The translations under genes and the position numbers were made by a program. From an uncultured cyanobacterium (lineage in GTDB: Bacteria; Cyanobacteriota; Cyanobacteriia; Cyanobacteriales; Geitlerinemataceae), in assembly GCA_937899645.1 (NCBI GenBank), contig CALCCD010000038.1, forward strand, positions 1-41,146: DNA of 41,146 nucleotides, in the 5' to 3' direction. This document shows positions 7,542 through 17,569 of this stretch, in pieces. The notes below the pieces were generated by a model. That model was not told where the DNA came from. It did no database searches and was given only the letters and a program-made list of their open reading frames with translations. Positions within the stretch are counted from its first letter, which is position 1; every line of letters starts with the position of its first letter.

Positions 7542-10500
7542 TCAACCCGTGTTGCGCATGCCCGCCGCAATCCCGTTCAGCGTCAGCATCGCGCCGCGCA
7601 GCAGCTCGCCTTTGCTGTAGCGCGACTGAATCACGCCGGGAGTGGTGTTCGTGCTGTGGCGGCGCAGGCGCTTGAGCAGCGCCACTTGCAGCAGGCCCAG
7701 AGGCACGATCGTCGAGTTGCGCAGCTCCACCGATCGCTGCAACGCGACGTCGCCGTCGAGCAGGCGCATGTGGCCGGACACCTGCGACACCAGCTTGCAA
7801 GTGCGGCGATACTCCTCAGAAATTTGCTCGAATAGGGCCTGGAAGCGAGCGAGATCTTCTGGGTTGGCCAGCTCGCGCATATAGTGCTCGGCGATTTGCA
7901 GATCGACCTTCGCCAGCGTCATCTCCACCTTGGAAATCACCATTTTGAAAAACGGCCACTTTAAGTAGAAGTAGCGCATCAGTTGCAGGTGGTCTTCCGG
8001 CTTCTCGTCGAGGAAGCCCTGAATTGCCGAGCCGACGCCGTACCAGGCGGGCAACAGGAAGCGGCTTTGCGTCCAGCTGAACACCCAGGGGATTGCTCGC
8101 AGGCTGTCGATATCGCGCGTGCCTTTTTTGCGGCGCGCCGGGCGCGACGAGATCTGGAGCTGGCCGATCTCGGCGACGGGCGTGATTTGCAAGAAGAAGT
8201 CGATGAAGTCCGGCTGCTCGTAGATCAAGGCGCGATAGTGCGATCGCGACTTCATCGCCAGCTCTTCCATAACTTCGTTCCAGGGGTCGATCGTATCGAA
8301 GCGCGTGCCGAGCAGGCTGGACTGGATCACCGCTGAGGAGACTGTTTCCAGGTGGTAGATCGCCAGATCGGGCAGGCTGTACTTCGACGCTAGCACTTCG
8401 CCCTGCTCGGTGATTTTGATGCGCCCGTCGATCGTGTCGCCCGGCTGCGCCAGGATCGCCTCGTAAGCAGGGCCACCGCCACGACCGACCGAGCCGCCTC
8501 GACCGTGGAAGATGCGCAGCTTGACGCCAAAGGGATCGGCCACTTTTTGCAGCGCTTTCTGGGCTTTGTGAATTTCCCAGTTGCTGCTCAAGAAGCCCGA
8601 ATCCTTGTTGCTGTCCGAGTAGCCCAGCATGATTTCCTGGAGCGCCACATCAGTCAGCTCGCGCAGATGGCCACCGTCGAGCATCGATCGATACAGCGGC
8701 AAATCGAACAGATCCTGCATCACGCCAGGGGCGCGCTTCAAGTCTTCGACCGTCTCGAACAGGGGCACGACGCGCAGCGTTCCGGTTCCGGTGGCCGGGT
8801 CGTAGAGTCCGGCTTCTTTGGCCAGCAGCAGCACCTCCAGCAGGTCGCTGGCCTCCTGGCTCATGCTGATGATGTAGGTCTGGCACAGCTCGACGCCGAA
8901 CTCCTGCTGGAGCAGGCGGACGATGCGGAAGGTTTCGATCGTCTCGCGCGCCACGTCCGAGAACGGCATCTCGGTGGGGATGAGCGGGCGGCGGGTTTTG
9001 AGTTCGCCGGTCAGCCACTCGACGCGCTCCGCCTCGTCCATATCGTTGTAGGGCTTCGGCAACACCTGTAAGTAGTCGGCAATCTCGGAAATCGTGTCCG
9101 AGTGGCGCGACGACTCTTGGCGAATATCCAAGTGCGCCAGGTTGAAGCCGAAGATCTCGACTTGGCAGATCAGCGTTTCCAATTCGCTACAGGTCAGGCC
9201 GGTTGCGGCCAGGTTGCGCTGGATCAGTGTCAGCTCGCTAAAGAACTCCTGCACGGAGCTGTAGATCGGGATGCTCTGGCGATCGGGGACGTGCTGCTTC
9301 CAGTCGTCGGCGTTAAACAGCGCGCGGTTGCGATCGCGGGTATTCTCCAGGCGCTTTTTAACGTAGGCCAGCTTAAGGCGATAGGGCTCTTGGCGATAGC
9401 GGATTGCCAGCTCGTCGTAGACCTCGCTCATGACGAGACGGTCTTGCTCGACGGACTCGAGCAGCTCGGGCAGCACCTCGCTCCAGTGCAGCGACAGGCT
9501 CAGCGACTCGGTGAGGTTGTCGACGGCGGCGATGTACTTCTCGAGTACCAAATCGCGCTGGTAGCAGGCGGTGCGCCAGGTGACTTGGGGTGTGACCGAC
9601 GGGTTGCCGTCGCGATCGGAGCCAACCCAAGACCCGAAGCTACAGAAATTGAAGCTGGGCGGGTGCAGGTCGGGGAATTCGGCCTTGAGGTTGCGGTTGA
9701 GGCGCTGGTAAAGCTTTGGCAGCGCGTCGAACAGCACCTCTTTGAAGTAGTGCAGCGCGTACTCGACTTCGTCGATCACCTTCGGCTTGAATTGGTGCAG
9801 CTCGTCGGTGCGCCACCAGAGGCGAATTTCTTCGGTGAGCTGCTCGATCGCCATATCCGACTCGAGCGACGACTGCTTGCTCAGGGCGGACATGCTGTCT
9901 TCGATGCGATCGAGCTGACGCAGGATCTTGGCGATGCTGCGCTGCTTGGCGCGGATCGTCCGACGCACGATCTCGGTGGGGTGCGCCGTAAAGACGAGGC
10001 GAATATCGAGGTGATCGAGCAGGTCTTGGATCAAACGCGGCGGCACGTTCAGGGTCTTCAGCGTCGGGAAGAGCGAGCCGAAGGTCGTCTGGACGGGGCG
10101 CGCGTCGGCGGTGGTCTGCTCGTCATCGGGAGCCGGTGCCCCTTCCGCATCGGCCTCGACGGGCGAGATCGAGTCTTCCGTGAACTTCAGACGGGCGTGG
10201 ACGCTGGCCGTGCGCTGGTCTTGCTGCTCGTAGTGTTGCTCGACGATATTGATCAGCTGGAAGTAGAGCGCGAAGGCGCGCGCGGCCTGAATCGCTTCGT
10301 TGAGTTCGAGTCTTTCGATCGTCTCGATCGCCGGAGACTGGCGTAGGTCGGCGGCCTGTCCGCTCGTAGTTTCGCTGGCGTGAAGCTGTTTGAGCAAGTC
10401 GACGAGCTGCTGGCCGCATTCCTGGCGGAGTACCGACTCCCACAGTTCTTCGACGAGCTTGATACGGTAGCGCAACCGCAGTTCAGAGGAGGAAGCTTCG

Positions 10501-10544
10501 GCAGGGACAAGCGTCCGTTCGGTGGTCTCTAGTCGTGGACTCAT
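7542..10544 (-). CDS. ppc: Phosphoenolpyruvate carboxylase
   Basis: Carboxylates phosphoenolpyruvate with bicarbonate to give oxaloacetate, the main anaplerotic entry to the C4 acids in cyanobacteria; cytoplasmic tetramer. From ATG 10544 the protein is 1000 residues, a normal size for cyanobacterial enzymes. The open frame extends 33 codons upstream to 10643, but that extension looks non-coding. Key sites are present: VFTAHPTE with the catalytic His near 188, the [13 protein letters not shown] loop near 680-690, FSWTQSR near 820, and the universal C-terminus GMRNTG. An insertion of acidic, Ala/Pro-rich residues ([14 protein letters not shown]) near residue 130 is typical of the variable N-terminal half. 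The gene is monocistronic by spacing. A long open frame on the opposite strand across it is a codon-usage shadow. Confidence 0.98.
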   Translation of the reverse strand: MSPRLETTERTLVPAEASSSELRLRYRIKLVEELWESVLRQECGQQLVDLLKQLHASETTSGQAADLRQSPAIETIERLELNEAIQAARAFALYFQLINIVEQHYEQQDQRTASVHARLKFTEDSISPVEADAEGAPAPDDEQTTADARPVQTTFGSLFPTLKTLNVPPRLIQDLLDHLDIRLVFTAHPTEIVRRTIRAKQRSIAKILRQLDRIEDSMSALSKQSSLESDMAIEQLTEEIRLWWRTDELHQFKPKVIDEVEYALHYFKEVLFDALPKLYQRLNRNLKAEFPDLHPPSFNFCSFGSWVGSDRDGNPSVTPQVTWRTACYQRDLVLEKYIAAVDNLTESLSLSLHWSEVLPELLESVEQDRLVMSEVYDELAIRYRQEPYRLKLAYVKKRLENTRDRNRALFNADDWKQHVPDRQSIPIYSSVQEFFSELTLIQRNLAATGLTCSELETLICQVEIFGFNLAHLDIRQESSRHSDTISEIADYLQVLPKPYNDMDEAERVEWLTGELKTRRPLIPTEMPFSDVARETIETFRIVRLLQQEFGVELCQTYIISMSQEASDLLEVLLLAKEAGLYDPATGTGTLRVVPLFETVEDLKRAPGVMQDLFDLPLYRSMLDGGHLRELTDVALQEIMLGYSDSNKDSGFLSSNWEIHKAQKALQKVADPFGVKLRIFHGRGGSVGRGGGPAYEAILAQPGDTIDGRIKITEQGEVLASKYSLPDLAIYHLETVSSAVIQSSLLGTRFDTIDPWNEVMEELAMKSRSHYRALIYEQPDFIDFFLQITPVAEIGQLQISSRPARRKKGTRDIDSLRAIPWVFSWTQSRFLLPAWYGVGSAIQGFLDEKPEDHLQLMRYFYLKWPFFKMVISKVEMTLAKVDLQIAEHYMRELANPEDLARFQALFEQISEEYRRTCKLVSQVSGHMRLLDGDVALQRSVELRNSTIVPLGLLQVALLKRLRRHSTNTTPGVIQSRYSKGELLRGAMLTLNGIAAGMRNTG

Positions 10545-10860
10545 TGTGCGTCTCGAGGTGAAGTTAGGCGGAGGAGTGATGGTTCGGTTGACAGGTGGAA
10601 GCTGGGTCGAATGGAGTCGAACGAAGCGAAAAAAATGGCGCACCGAAGGTTAGCTTGCCGCTGGCAGCACTGCGCTCGCAGGCATGACAACAAGACCTCG
10701 AAAGGCGATCGCTGCCGAGGTCAGAACGCAAACGGGCATCGCGGGGTACGACGCTCGGAGTGGCTCGTCCATACTGGCGGCGAGGTGAGGCGCAACTCTG
10801 TAGCTGGCTTTACCGTTTAATCTCCCGTCTGGGGCACTGCGGGCCTCGGGGCTTCAATAT
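10545..10860. other. Intergenic, no gene seen
   Basis: This stretch is upstream of ppc and downstream of the small membrane-protein gene. It holds one CGATCG/HIP1-like site and short open frames without family features. It should contain the ppc promoter, but I cannot point to a convincing -10/-35 pair. Confidence 0.5.
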
Positions 10861-11070
10861 CTAGGGTTCGTTAGCGTCCGACGCGGACGGTTGTAGGTCG
10901 CTGTCTCGAGTCGTGGCGTCGAGTAAGGGCAGACGATCGCCCCGCAAGGTCTCTTCGCTGGCATCTCCCAGCATACGGACGGCGCGCTCGATCGCCCGAC
11001 CGCACCACAACCCGGTAAGCACCGAGCCTGCCGAGATGCCCAGCAATACGCGATTCGGAGTCAGGGACAT
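10861..11070 (-). CDS. Small cyanobacterial single-pass membrane protein
   Basis: From ATG 11070 the product is 69 residues: MSLTPNRVLLGISAGSVLTGL, a Trp-Cys-Gly-Arg boundary, then IERAVRMLGDASEETLRGDRLPLL and an acidic/Ser-rich tail. One membrane helix near the N-terminus is followed by an amphipathic helix. The LGISAGSVLTGLW.GRA..R...LG.ASEE..RG.RLP.L pattern resembles small conserved proteins of cyanobacteria with no known role (from memory). A longer reading from 11166 adds 32 residues that do not look coding. Confidence 0.65.
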   Translation of the reverse strand: MSLTPNRVLLGISAGSVLTGLWCGRAIERAVRMLGDASEETLRGDRLPLLDATTRDSDLQPSASDANEP

Positions 11071-11480
11071 AGGCGTAACGTAAAAGAAAACGGTGGAGCG
11101 GACGGGCGTCTGGCCGCTGGGAAACGCGGCAGTCTCGACACTTTGGTTATCGTACGCACGAACCAATATAGCGGTCTGGTTGACGATGCCAAAGCAATGA
11201 TGTCAAAGCATTGCGCGGGTGGTCTCAAACTTGCCGCGAACTTGCCCCGAAGTCATCCCGACGTCGCCTCAACCTGCTTGGCAGGATTGCACGAACACGC
11301 ACGAAGAAGCTACATGCTGAAAGGCGATCGCGGCGAGACCGCAACGCGGGTTGGGGGGATTGGGCCGGGACTTTTGGCGAGACTCGTGTAGAGATCGCAT
11401 AGAACTTCGGTAGGACTTCGATGGAACTTTTGCGGAACTTTAGAGCGCGGCATCGCGCGGAAGCCTGACACGATGCCGGG
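11071..11480. other. Intergenic between divergent genes, no gene seen
   Basis: About 410 bases between the small membrane protein (minus) and the DUF1574 gene (plus). Short open frames lack family features. One HIP1-type site (GGCGATCGCGG) is present near 11323. Promoters for both genes are expected here but none is clear enough to mark. Confidence 0.4.
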
Positions 11481-14400
11481 ATGCAGCTTAAAATTGACGC
11501 AACTTTTGGAACTTCTCGGCAAGCAGGACGGTTAATTGGTGGTGGTGAATTTGTGGTGAATGCAGAGCGTCTCTTGAATCGCGAATCCGATCTGGCCTAC
11601 GACTTGCAGGATTGGGCCGCCCAGACGGTCGCCGATCCCGGCATTCGCGCGATCGCACGGCAACGCGACCGCACTCTCTGCGTTTGGTGCGAAGGTTCGC
11701 CCTGTCCGGACGCAGCGCGGATGACGGCGGCATTCTCCGAAGCGATTTACCAACGAAGTCACGCCCTGCCCGCCAGCGCGGCGGACGTTTCGCGCCTCGT
11801 GCTCTACGGTCGCAGCGGTCTCTCGCCCGACGGCGACCCGGATTCGGGCACGCCGCCGGAGTGGACGGTGCGCCTCGAAATTCAGCCCCATCAGATCCGC
11901 CCGACCCAAGTGCCTGCTGCCCCGCCCCGCGATCTGGTTGAAGCGATCGAAACGCGGCTGGCGGCCCTCGGTCAGTCCGTCGATCGCCTGAATATTTCGA
12001 TTCGCGACCTGGAGCCCGAACGCGGCGAAGCCACCGACCGGCGGCTGTGGATCCTTTGCGAAGCCGACTACACGCCCGATGCCGCCCAGCTCGCCCGTCC
12101 GATCGCCACCGAGCTGCGCGATCTCAACCTCGAAGGCTTCCGCGATGCCGTCCTAATCGCCCAAGTCAGCGGCGAAACCGAGCCGGAGTGGATGCTGCGC
12201 ATCGACCTGACGCCGCCGGAGCAGACGATCCGACGCTGGGCTCAGTGGGGCGATGTCGCCGCGATCGCCTATCGCCTCGAGCGTCAGCTTGTTCCCATCG
12301 GCCTTCAAGTTTCGGCGATGCTGCGCGATTCGACGCTGCACGTGGTCTGCAGCCCCCAATCCGAAGGCGCGATCGACCCGGCCAGCTTCCCAGCTCGCGA
12401 AGACGTCGTCGCCCACCTCGAGTCTGCCCTGGCCGATCTGTCGCCGCGCGGCATTCTCGGTGCAACGGTCTACGGCGTCGAGATCCCCTACGAAGCGACA
12501 TTTCCCACTCCGAGCGCGCCCCAGTGGGTGACCTGGCTCGATCTGCCCGCCAAGCAATATCCCAGCCTAGAGATCTCGGCACTGGAGCTGGCGCGGGCAG
12601 GCAACCTAGAGGCGATCGCCTTTTCGCTCGATCGACTGCTCAACCCCAACCTGCGCGACAAGCTCGCCACCGGCGGCCAACACGTCGATCTGCGCCGCCA
12701 ACACGACCTGCTTTACGTCGCGGTTGAAGCGCCGATGACCCCCGACAGCGATCGCACCCACGCGATCGTCTCGAAGTTCTTCGAGCAAATCGAAACCCGC
12801 GACTTTAGCGGCGTACGGCTCTACGGACGGCGTAGCGGTCAGCGCCAGCCCGATTGGGATCGCAGCATCGAGCTAGCTCCCAGTCTCGCGCCCGAGCCGG
12901 AAGCTCCCGACGCCAGCATCGTGGACGAGAGCGCCGACGCCGTCGAACCGACTTCGCGCTTCACCACGCCGTTCGTCACCACTCGCCCCGTCCGCCCGAG
13001 TCCGCTCGCCGGTTTGCGTCGGCTGTTTTGCTCCACGGGGCTGTTTGCCGATCGTCCCAGTACGCCCAGCTTCGAGCCCGCGCGCCGTCCAGCTGCCAAC
13101 TTCAGCACGGCGCTAGTGTGGGGCGCAGTCGGCGCGGTCTTGACCGTCCAGGCCGACTGGATCGCCAGCGAAATCCTCGGACGGCAGGCCGCCCGCGAGG
13201 CGATCGCCCGTGGCGACATTGCCGCCGAAATCGACCCTAACGCGCCCGACCTCAACCTGACCTTGAGCGAGCGCCGCGCCTTGGAAACCGAGCTTCAGGT
13301 GCAGGCCGAAAACGACAACGCGCCGCTGCCCCAACTCGACGCCGCCAGCGACGAAGCAGGCGCGTTCGACAGTCGCCAATTTATCGATCGCACCGCCAAC
13401 CGACCGCTGAGCGCCGCCGACCTGACCCCCGCCGATCGCCTCGACAGCAACGCGATCGAAACCGAATTTCCGACGCTCAACAGCGAGCAAATGGATCGCC
13501 AGATCGCGCTCTACGCCCAGTACATTGCCGACTACGGCGTGCCCGACGTGCTGATCGTCGGCAGCTCGCGGGCGCTGCGCGGCATCGATCCCGGCGCGCT
13601 CGAAGCAGCACTCGCCGAGGTCGGCTACCGCGACCTGCGCGCCTTCAACCTCGGGATCAACGGCGCGACTGCCCAGGTGGTCGAGATGCTGCTGACCCAG
13701 GTGCTGGCCGCCGACCAACTGCCGCCCCTGATCGTTTGGGCCGACGGCGCGCGCGCCCTCAACAGCGGTCGCGAGGATCGCACCTTCGAGGCGATCGCCA
13801 GTTCTCCAGGCTACGCGCAGATCCGCGACGGTTTCCGCCCGATCGAAAGCGATGCGATCGCTGCCACCGACGCCGTCGATCGCCCCTCGTTCTTCGAGGC
13901 GTTCCACCAGCGCTACCGCGACCTGGACGACAGACTGACGCGCGGCTTTGCCGACCACTCCGCCACCTACGCCCAGCGCGATCGCCTCCAGGAAAACCTG
14001 CGCGACGCAGCAGTTTCAGTCCTGACCCCAGACGCCGATCGGCCCGCCAGCGTTGCCGACGCCTCCACCAATAGCAGCCGCGAGCTGGGCAACGCCGCCC
14101 TCTACAGCAACGGCTTCCTGGCCTTCGCCGATCGCTTCACCCCTGCCACCTACTACGAAAACTTCACCCGTGTCGCGGGCAGCTACGACTCCGACTATCG
14201 CTCGTTCCAGCTCCGGGGCATCCAGTCGATTTCGCTAACCAATATCGCCGACACCCTGCGATCGCGCCAGATCGAGCTGGTCTTCGTCAATCTGCCGCTC
14301 ACCCAGGCGTACCTCGACGACACGCGCCGCAACTACGAGCGCCAGTTCAGCAGCTACATGCTGCAAATGTCAAAGACCCTCGACTTCGCCTTCCGCGACT

Positions 14401-14564
14401 TCGCCAAGCTCTGGCCGGAGGAAAACGAACTCTTCTCTGACCCGAGCCACCTAAACCGCTACGGTGCGCAGGTCATTGCCGAGCGTCTGGCCCAGAGCCC
14501 GATGATTCCCTGGGAAATTTTGACCGATGACGGGTCAATGCCGTCCACCCAGTCGCAGCGCTAA
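11481..14564 (+). CDS. DUF1574 (SGNH-like) protein with N-terminal repeat modules
   Basis: Up to 1027 residues. The start is uncertain: ATG 11481 gives the longest form, but GTG 11553 (before NAERLLNRESDLAYD) follows GGTGGTG and the first 24 codons look non-coding. Four ~100-residue repeats fill roughly residues 25-480, each with a pattern like LN.ES/LERQL..., a strand ending TL.V.C or LWILCE, a helical segment with a L.....F..V.L.YGR strand, and P.W...LDL. A single membrane helix follows (STALVWGAVGAVLTVQADW, ~540). Residues ~640-1010 are the DUF1574 domain: VLIVGSSRALRGI (~690), AFNLGINGATAQ, and DPSHLNRYGA (~985), which match SGNH-hydrolase blocks including the Asp-x-x-His dyad. The domain may act on polysaccharide or another surface polymer (inference). 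It likely spans the inner membrane with the catalytic domain outside. Confidence 0.9.
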   Translation: MQLKIDATFGTSRQAGRLIGGGEFVVNAERLLNRESDLAYDLQDWAAQTVADPGIRAIARQRDRTLCVWCEGSPCPDAARMTAAFSEAIYQRSHALPASAADVSRLVLYGRSGLSPDGDPDSGTPPEWTVRLEIQPHQIRPTQVPAAPPRDLVEAIETRLAALGQSVDRLNISIRDLEPERGEATDRRLWILCEADYTPDAAQLARPIATELRDLNLEGFRDAVLIAQVSGETEPEWMLRIDLTPPEQTIRRWAQWGDVAAIAYRLERQLVPIGLQVSAMLRDSTLHVVCSPQSEGAIDPASFPAREDVVAHLESALADLSPRGILGATVYGVEIPYEATFPTPSAPQWVTWLDLPAKQYPSLEISALELARAGNLEAIAFSLDRLLNPNLRDKLATGGQHVDLRRQHDLLYVAVEAPMTPDSDRTHAIVSKFFEQIETRDFSGVRLYGRRSGQRQPDWDRSIELAPSLAPEPEAPDASIVDESADAVEPTSRFTTPFVTTRPVRPSPLAGLRRLFCSTGLFADRPSTPSFEPARRPAANFSTALVWGAVGAVLTVQADWIASEILGRQAAREAIARGDIAAEIDPNAPDLNLTLSERRALETELQVQAENDNAPLPQLDAASDEAGAFDSRQFIDRTANRPLSAADLTPADRLDSNAIETEFPTLNSEQMDRQIALYAQYIADYGVPDVLIVGSSRALRGIDPGALEAALAEVGYRDLRAFNLGINGATAQVVEMLLTQVLAADQLPPLIVWADGARALNSGREDRTFEAIASSPGYAQIRDGFRPIESDAIAATDAVDRPSFFEAFHQRYRDLDDRLTRGFADHSATYAQRDRLQENLRDAAVSVLTPDADRPASVADASTNSSRELGNAALYSNGFLAFADRFTPATYYENFTRVAGSYDSDYRSFQLRGIQSISLTNIADTLRSRQIELVFVNLPLTQAYLDDTRRNYERQFSSYMLQMSKTLDFAFRDFAKLWPEENELFSDPSHLNRYGAQVIAERLAQSPMIPWEILTDDGSMPSTQSQR

Positions 14565-14600
14565 CGGCTTCTAGCCCTCGACCCCAATGTTAGGCCGCAC

Positions 14601-16235
14601 CTATGATCGCTCTGCTGCTGGCAGCTCCGCCTCGTCTGTGGGCGGAGCCTCGCTCTCGCCAGTGAGGCACAGCGGAATAACGATTTCAAACTCCGTGCCG
14701 TATCCCGACTCCGAACGACACACCAAGCGGCCCCGGTGTTTCTCAGTGACGATGTGGTGCGAAATTGATAGTCCCAAACCCGTCCCTTTTCCGATCGGCT
14801 TTGTGGTGAAGAAGGGATCGAAAATTTTCTCTCTCACCTCTGCGGGAATTCCAGATCCATTGTCTCGCACTCGAATTATGGCCTGGTCTGCAATGACAGC
14901 CGTGTAGATCTCGACTTTGAGCATCCCGTCCTCAATGCGGGCAGTAGCGCTCTCCAAAGCGTCGATTGCATTGCCAATTAGATTGACAAACACCTGGTTA
15001 AGCTGGCTGGGGTAGCACTCGACCAGCGGTAGTTCACCATACTTTTTAACAATGCGAATCTCTGGCCGGTCGCTAGTGGCTTTCAGTCGATGACGCAAAA
15101 TCACAAGAGTACTGTCGATACCTTCATGCAGGTTTACCGCCTTGATTGCAGATTCATCGAGTCGGGAAAAATTCCGCAGCGATGACACCAGCTCTCGAAT
15201 ACGATTGGTTCCCATTCGCATCGAGCCGAGCGTCTTTTCAAGGTCTTCTTGGAGGAAGTCGAGTTCGATTTCTTCCGATCGTTCTTGAATCTCTGGGTGG
15301 GGTTCGGGATAGTAAACTCGGTAAAGTTGCAGGTACTCCAGCAGTTCTTTAACGTACTCTGAAACGTGGCTTGTATTGCTGTGAATAAAGCCGACGGGAT
15401 TGTTGATTTCGTGGGCGACGCCTGCCACCATCTGCCCCAGACTCGTCATCTTTTCGTTGTGAACCACTTGGGACTGCGCCTGCTGGAGCTTCCGGGTCGT
15501 ATCGTCCACGGCCCGCTCTAACCGTGCGAGAAAGCCACTTATCTCTGAGGCCATCGACTGCATCGTTGCTGCGAGCAGGCCGATCTCATCAGTGGAACGA
15601 ATATCGATATCAGATGGAAAATTCCGTGCGGAGAGCTGCTGGGCGTATTCGGTAAGCTGCACGAGCGGTTGAGTGATTTGACGAATTAGTAAGTAGCTGG
15701 CGATCGCGCTTAGGGCAAACAACACGAGAATCAAAGCCAGCTGCTGGACGATCGCCTCCCGGATATGGGCGACAACCTCACTCTTGTCGATGCCCACATG
15801 GGCGTGACCGCCAACCCCCAGCAGAATTGGAGACGAGATATCGATAAACTGTCCGACGCCCTCAATTTCCAACTCTCGAACGACGGTTCCGGTCGTCTCG
15901 CTGTTGGTAAGTGCCCGAATCTCAGTGGGAATAGTCGGCACGAACGTGTGGGCGATGATGTTGCGGTCGGCGTCGATCGCAAACACGTAAGACACGCCCT
16001 CGATCGCCAGAAACTCGTCAATTGCATTCTGTGTTGTTTCTGGCGGACTGCTCTCCAGCAAGAACTGACTGGTATAGACAATGCTAGAGACAATTGCCTT
16101 ACCCTTACTGAGGCGCTCCGCCATCAGCTTGCGGTAGATATTCCAGGCAGAAAACGCAGATGTGCCCAGCGCCACTAGCCCGAATATGACAATCTGGCCG
16201 ATCAAGATCTTTCGGAAAAGGGACGGTCGTCTCAT
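14601..16235 (-). CDS. Membrane sensor histidine kinase (HAMP, HisKA, HATPase)
   Basis: 544 residues. Membrane helix 1 is ~8-34 (LIGQIVIFGLVALGTSAFS), an extracytoplasmic sensor region ~35-160 follows, and helix 2 is ~166-186. A HAMP domain (ITQPLVQLTEYAQQL ... STDEIGLLAATM) precedes the HisKA domain, with the phospho-accepting His near 275 in VAGVAHEINNPVGF. The ATPase domain has the N-box NLIGNAIDALE, the G1 box VRDNGSGIP, FFTTKPIGKGTGLGL and a normal end. Its first ATG overlaps the last codons of the upstream binding-protein gene by four bases, implying translational coupling. The inference is that the binding protein feeds ligand status to the kinase's outer domain. No response regulator is next to it, so the partner is elsewhere. 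Confidence 0.95.
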   Translation of the reverse strand: MRRPSLFRKILIGQIVIFGLVALGTSAFSAWNIYRKLMAERLSKGKAIVSSIVYTSQFLLESSPPETTQNAIDEFLAIEGVSYVFAIDADRNIIAHTFVPTIPTEIRALTNSETTGTVVRELEIEGVGQFIDISSPILLGVGGHAHVGIDKSEVVAHIREAIVQQLALILVLFALSAIASYLLIRQITQPLVQLTEYAQQLSARNFPSDIDIRSTDEIGLLAATMQSMASEISGFLARLERAVDDTTRKLQQAQSQVVHNEKMTSLGQMVAGVAHEINNPVGFIHSNTSHVSEYVKELLEYLQLYRVYYPEPHPEIQERSEEIELDFLQEDLEKTLGSMRMGTNRIRELVSSLRNFSRLDESAIKAVNLHEGIDSTLVILRHRLKATSDRPEIRIVKKYGELPLVECYPSQLNQVFVNLIGNAIDALESATARIEDGMLKVEIYTAVIADQAIIRVRDNGSGIPAEVREKIFDPFFTTKPIGKGTGLGLSISHHIVTEKHRGRLVCRSESGYGTEFEIVIPLCLTGESEAPPTDEAELPAAERS

Positions 16236-17569
16236 TCAGCCCAGGCCTCCCAGTCGTGTAACGGGACGAACCTTCCATTTTCAACGGTCGTGTAGTACAC
16301 CGTATTGAGTGCCTGCCGGTCGTCGGCATTGAAAGAGATGGGCGTACCGATGCCGAGATCGAAATCTTTTAGACTCTCGGCGGCTTCTACCAATGCTTCA
16401 CGATGGTACTTTCCGTCCTTTGTTTCAGTATTTTTTAGGATCTCTACCAGCAGTTTCGCGTTCAAAAAACCTTCAAAGCTCGTGTGACTGTACCGAGGTG
16501 AGCGATAACCTTCAAACTCAAACCCTTGAGGAGGCTCCGGATTGTAACGATCGATCGCGTTGCGATACTCTCGAACGGCGGGAAGCGAAAGATCCTTATA
16601 GCTCGGCACCACCTCGGAACTAACCAAGTTGAAATCATAGTCCCGCCCCGTTTCGCGACTCTCCTGACTAAGGATAGAGAGCAGGTTTGGCGTGTTCACA
16701 AAAGAGACGATCGAGATGGGCACATCCCAATCTGCATCGCGTGCGTCGCGAATAAAAGCAGCACTGGCCTTATCGCTTCCAACGACAATCACAGCATCGG
16801 GCTCGACTGCGCGGAGCAACTCAACCTGTTCGCTTAGATCTGTATCGTAGTCCGCCCCGCGCCGATATGTCGCCTCCTCGAGGATATCAAGCCCGTACTT
16901 TTCTAAACCGCGCTGTACCCCATTCCAGCCGCTGCGGCCATAGGCATCAGCTTGGTAGAAAATCGCAATCTTCTTGCGGTTAGTGGCAACAAACTTATCG
17001 ACTAATCCCTCCGTTTCGCGATCGTAGGAAGCCCTGAGGTTGAAGACGCGATCGCGATATGGGAACTGCCGCTGGGGCTGTGCGCCGGTATGGGGAAAAA
17101 AGAGCTGGATATCGAGATCCCTATAGTGATTGAGCAGGGGCAACATGCGCGTCACCGTCGGCGTTCCCACGTAGTTGAAGAGAAGAAGCGCATCTTCTTC
17201 AACCAGGCGAATCGTATTTTGGATCGTCTTGGCGGGATCGTAGCTGTCGTCATAAGTGCGAATTTCGATCCGCTTGCCGTTGACACCACCGCTGCGGTTA
17301 ACGCTCTCAAAGTAAGCCATCGAGCCCCTGTAGAGTTCGACACTCGGAGTACGAGCCGTGCCTTTGAAGTTCGCAGAGGTGCCAACGACAATCGCATCAG
17401 TGGCAGCAGTGGCCACGGCATCACTGAGTTGGCGTGACTCGGCATGTAGTGGAGACGGCGAAACGACCGGAGGCTGTGCTTTCTTCCAGGAGAGAGCGAT
17501 CGCGCAAAGACTAGCCACAATCGAGAACAGTAAAAATTTATACCGACGGGCGAGGTGTTTTGTAGTCAC
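16232..17569 (-). CDS. Periplasmic substrate-binding protein, branched-chain amino acid/urea type
   Basis: 445 residues. The N-terminus has an uncleaved or cleavable hydrophobic segment (FLLFSIVASLCAIALSW), followed by a Pro-rich stretch. VGTSANFKGTARTPSVELYRG and YFESVNRSGGVNGKRIEI are the characteristic opening of Peripla_BP_6 proteins (LivJ/UrtA-like), and LRASYDRETEGLVDKFV, KIAIFYQADAYGRSGWNGV and DAVIVVGSDKASAAFI complete the two-lobed fold. Such proteins usually feed ABC importers, but here no permease or ATPase lies nearby. Instead the stop overlaps the start of a histidine kinase by four bases. It therefore probably acts as a receptor subunit that senses a small amide, amino acid or similar ligand. 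ATG 17569 follows a TA-rich stretch (17580-17610) that may hold the promoter. Confidence 0.93.
   Translation of the reverse strand: MTTKHLARRYKFLLFSIVASLCAIALSWKKAQPPVVSPSPLHAESRQLSDAVATAATDAIVVGTSANFKGTARTPSVELYRGSMAYFESVNRSGGVNGKRIEIRTYDDSYDPAKTIQNTIRLVEEDALLLFNYVGTPTVTRMLPLLNHYRDLDIQLFFPHTGAQPQRQFPYRDRVFNLRASYDRETEGLVDKFVATNRKKIAIFYQADAYGRSGWNGVQRGLEKYGLDILEEATYRRGADYDTDLSEQVELLRAVEPDAVIVVGSDKASAAFIRDARDADWDVPISIVSFVNTPNLLSILSQESRETGRDYDFNLVSSEVVPSYKDLSLPAVREYRNAIDRYNPEPPQGFEFEGYRSPRYSHTSFEGFLNAKLLVEILKNTETKDGKYHREALVEAAESLKDFDLGIGTPISFNADDRQALNTVYYTTVENGRFVPLHDWEAWAE

Noticed and set aside
9102-10346. 414-codon open frame opposite to ppc
   Set aside because: It is antisense to the conserved PEP carboxylase gene, has no recognisable domain, and its composition is what reversed GC-rich codons give.
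13113-13958. 281-codon open frame opposite to the DUF1574 gene
   Set aside because: Antisense shadow of a conserved domain; Val/Gly/Ala/Arg-rich with no motif.
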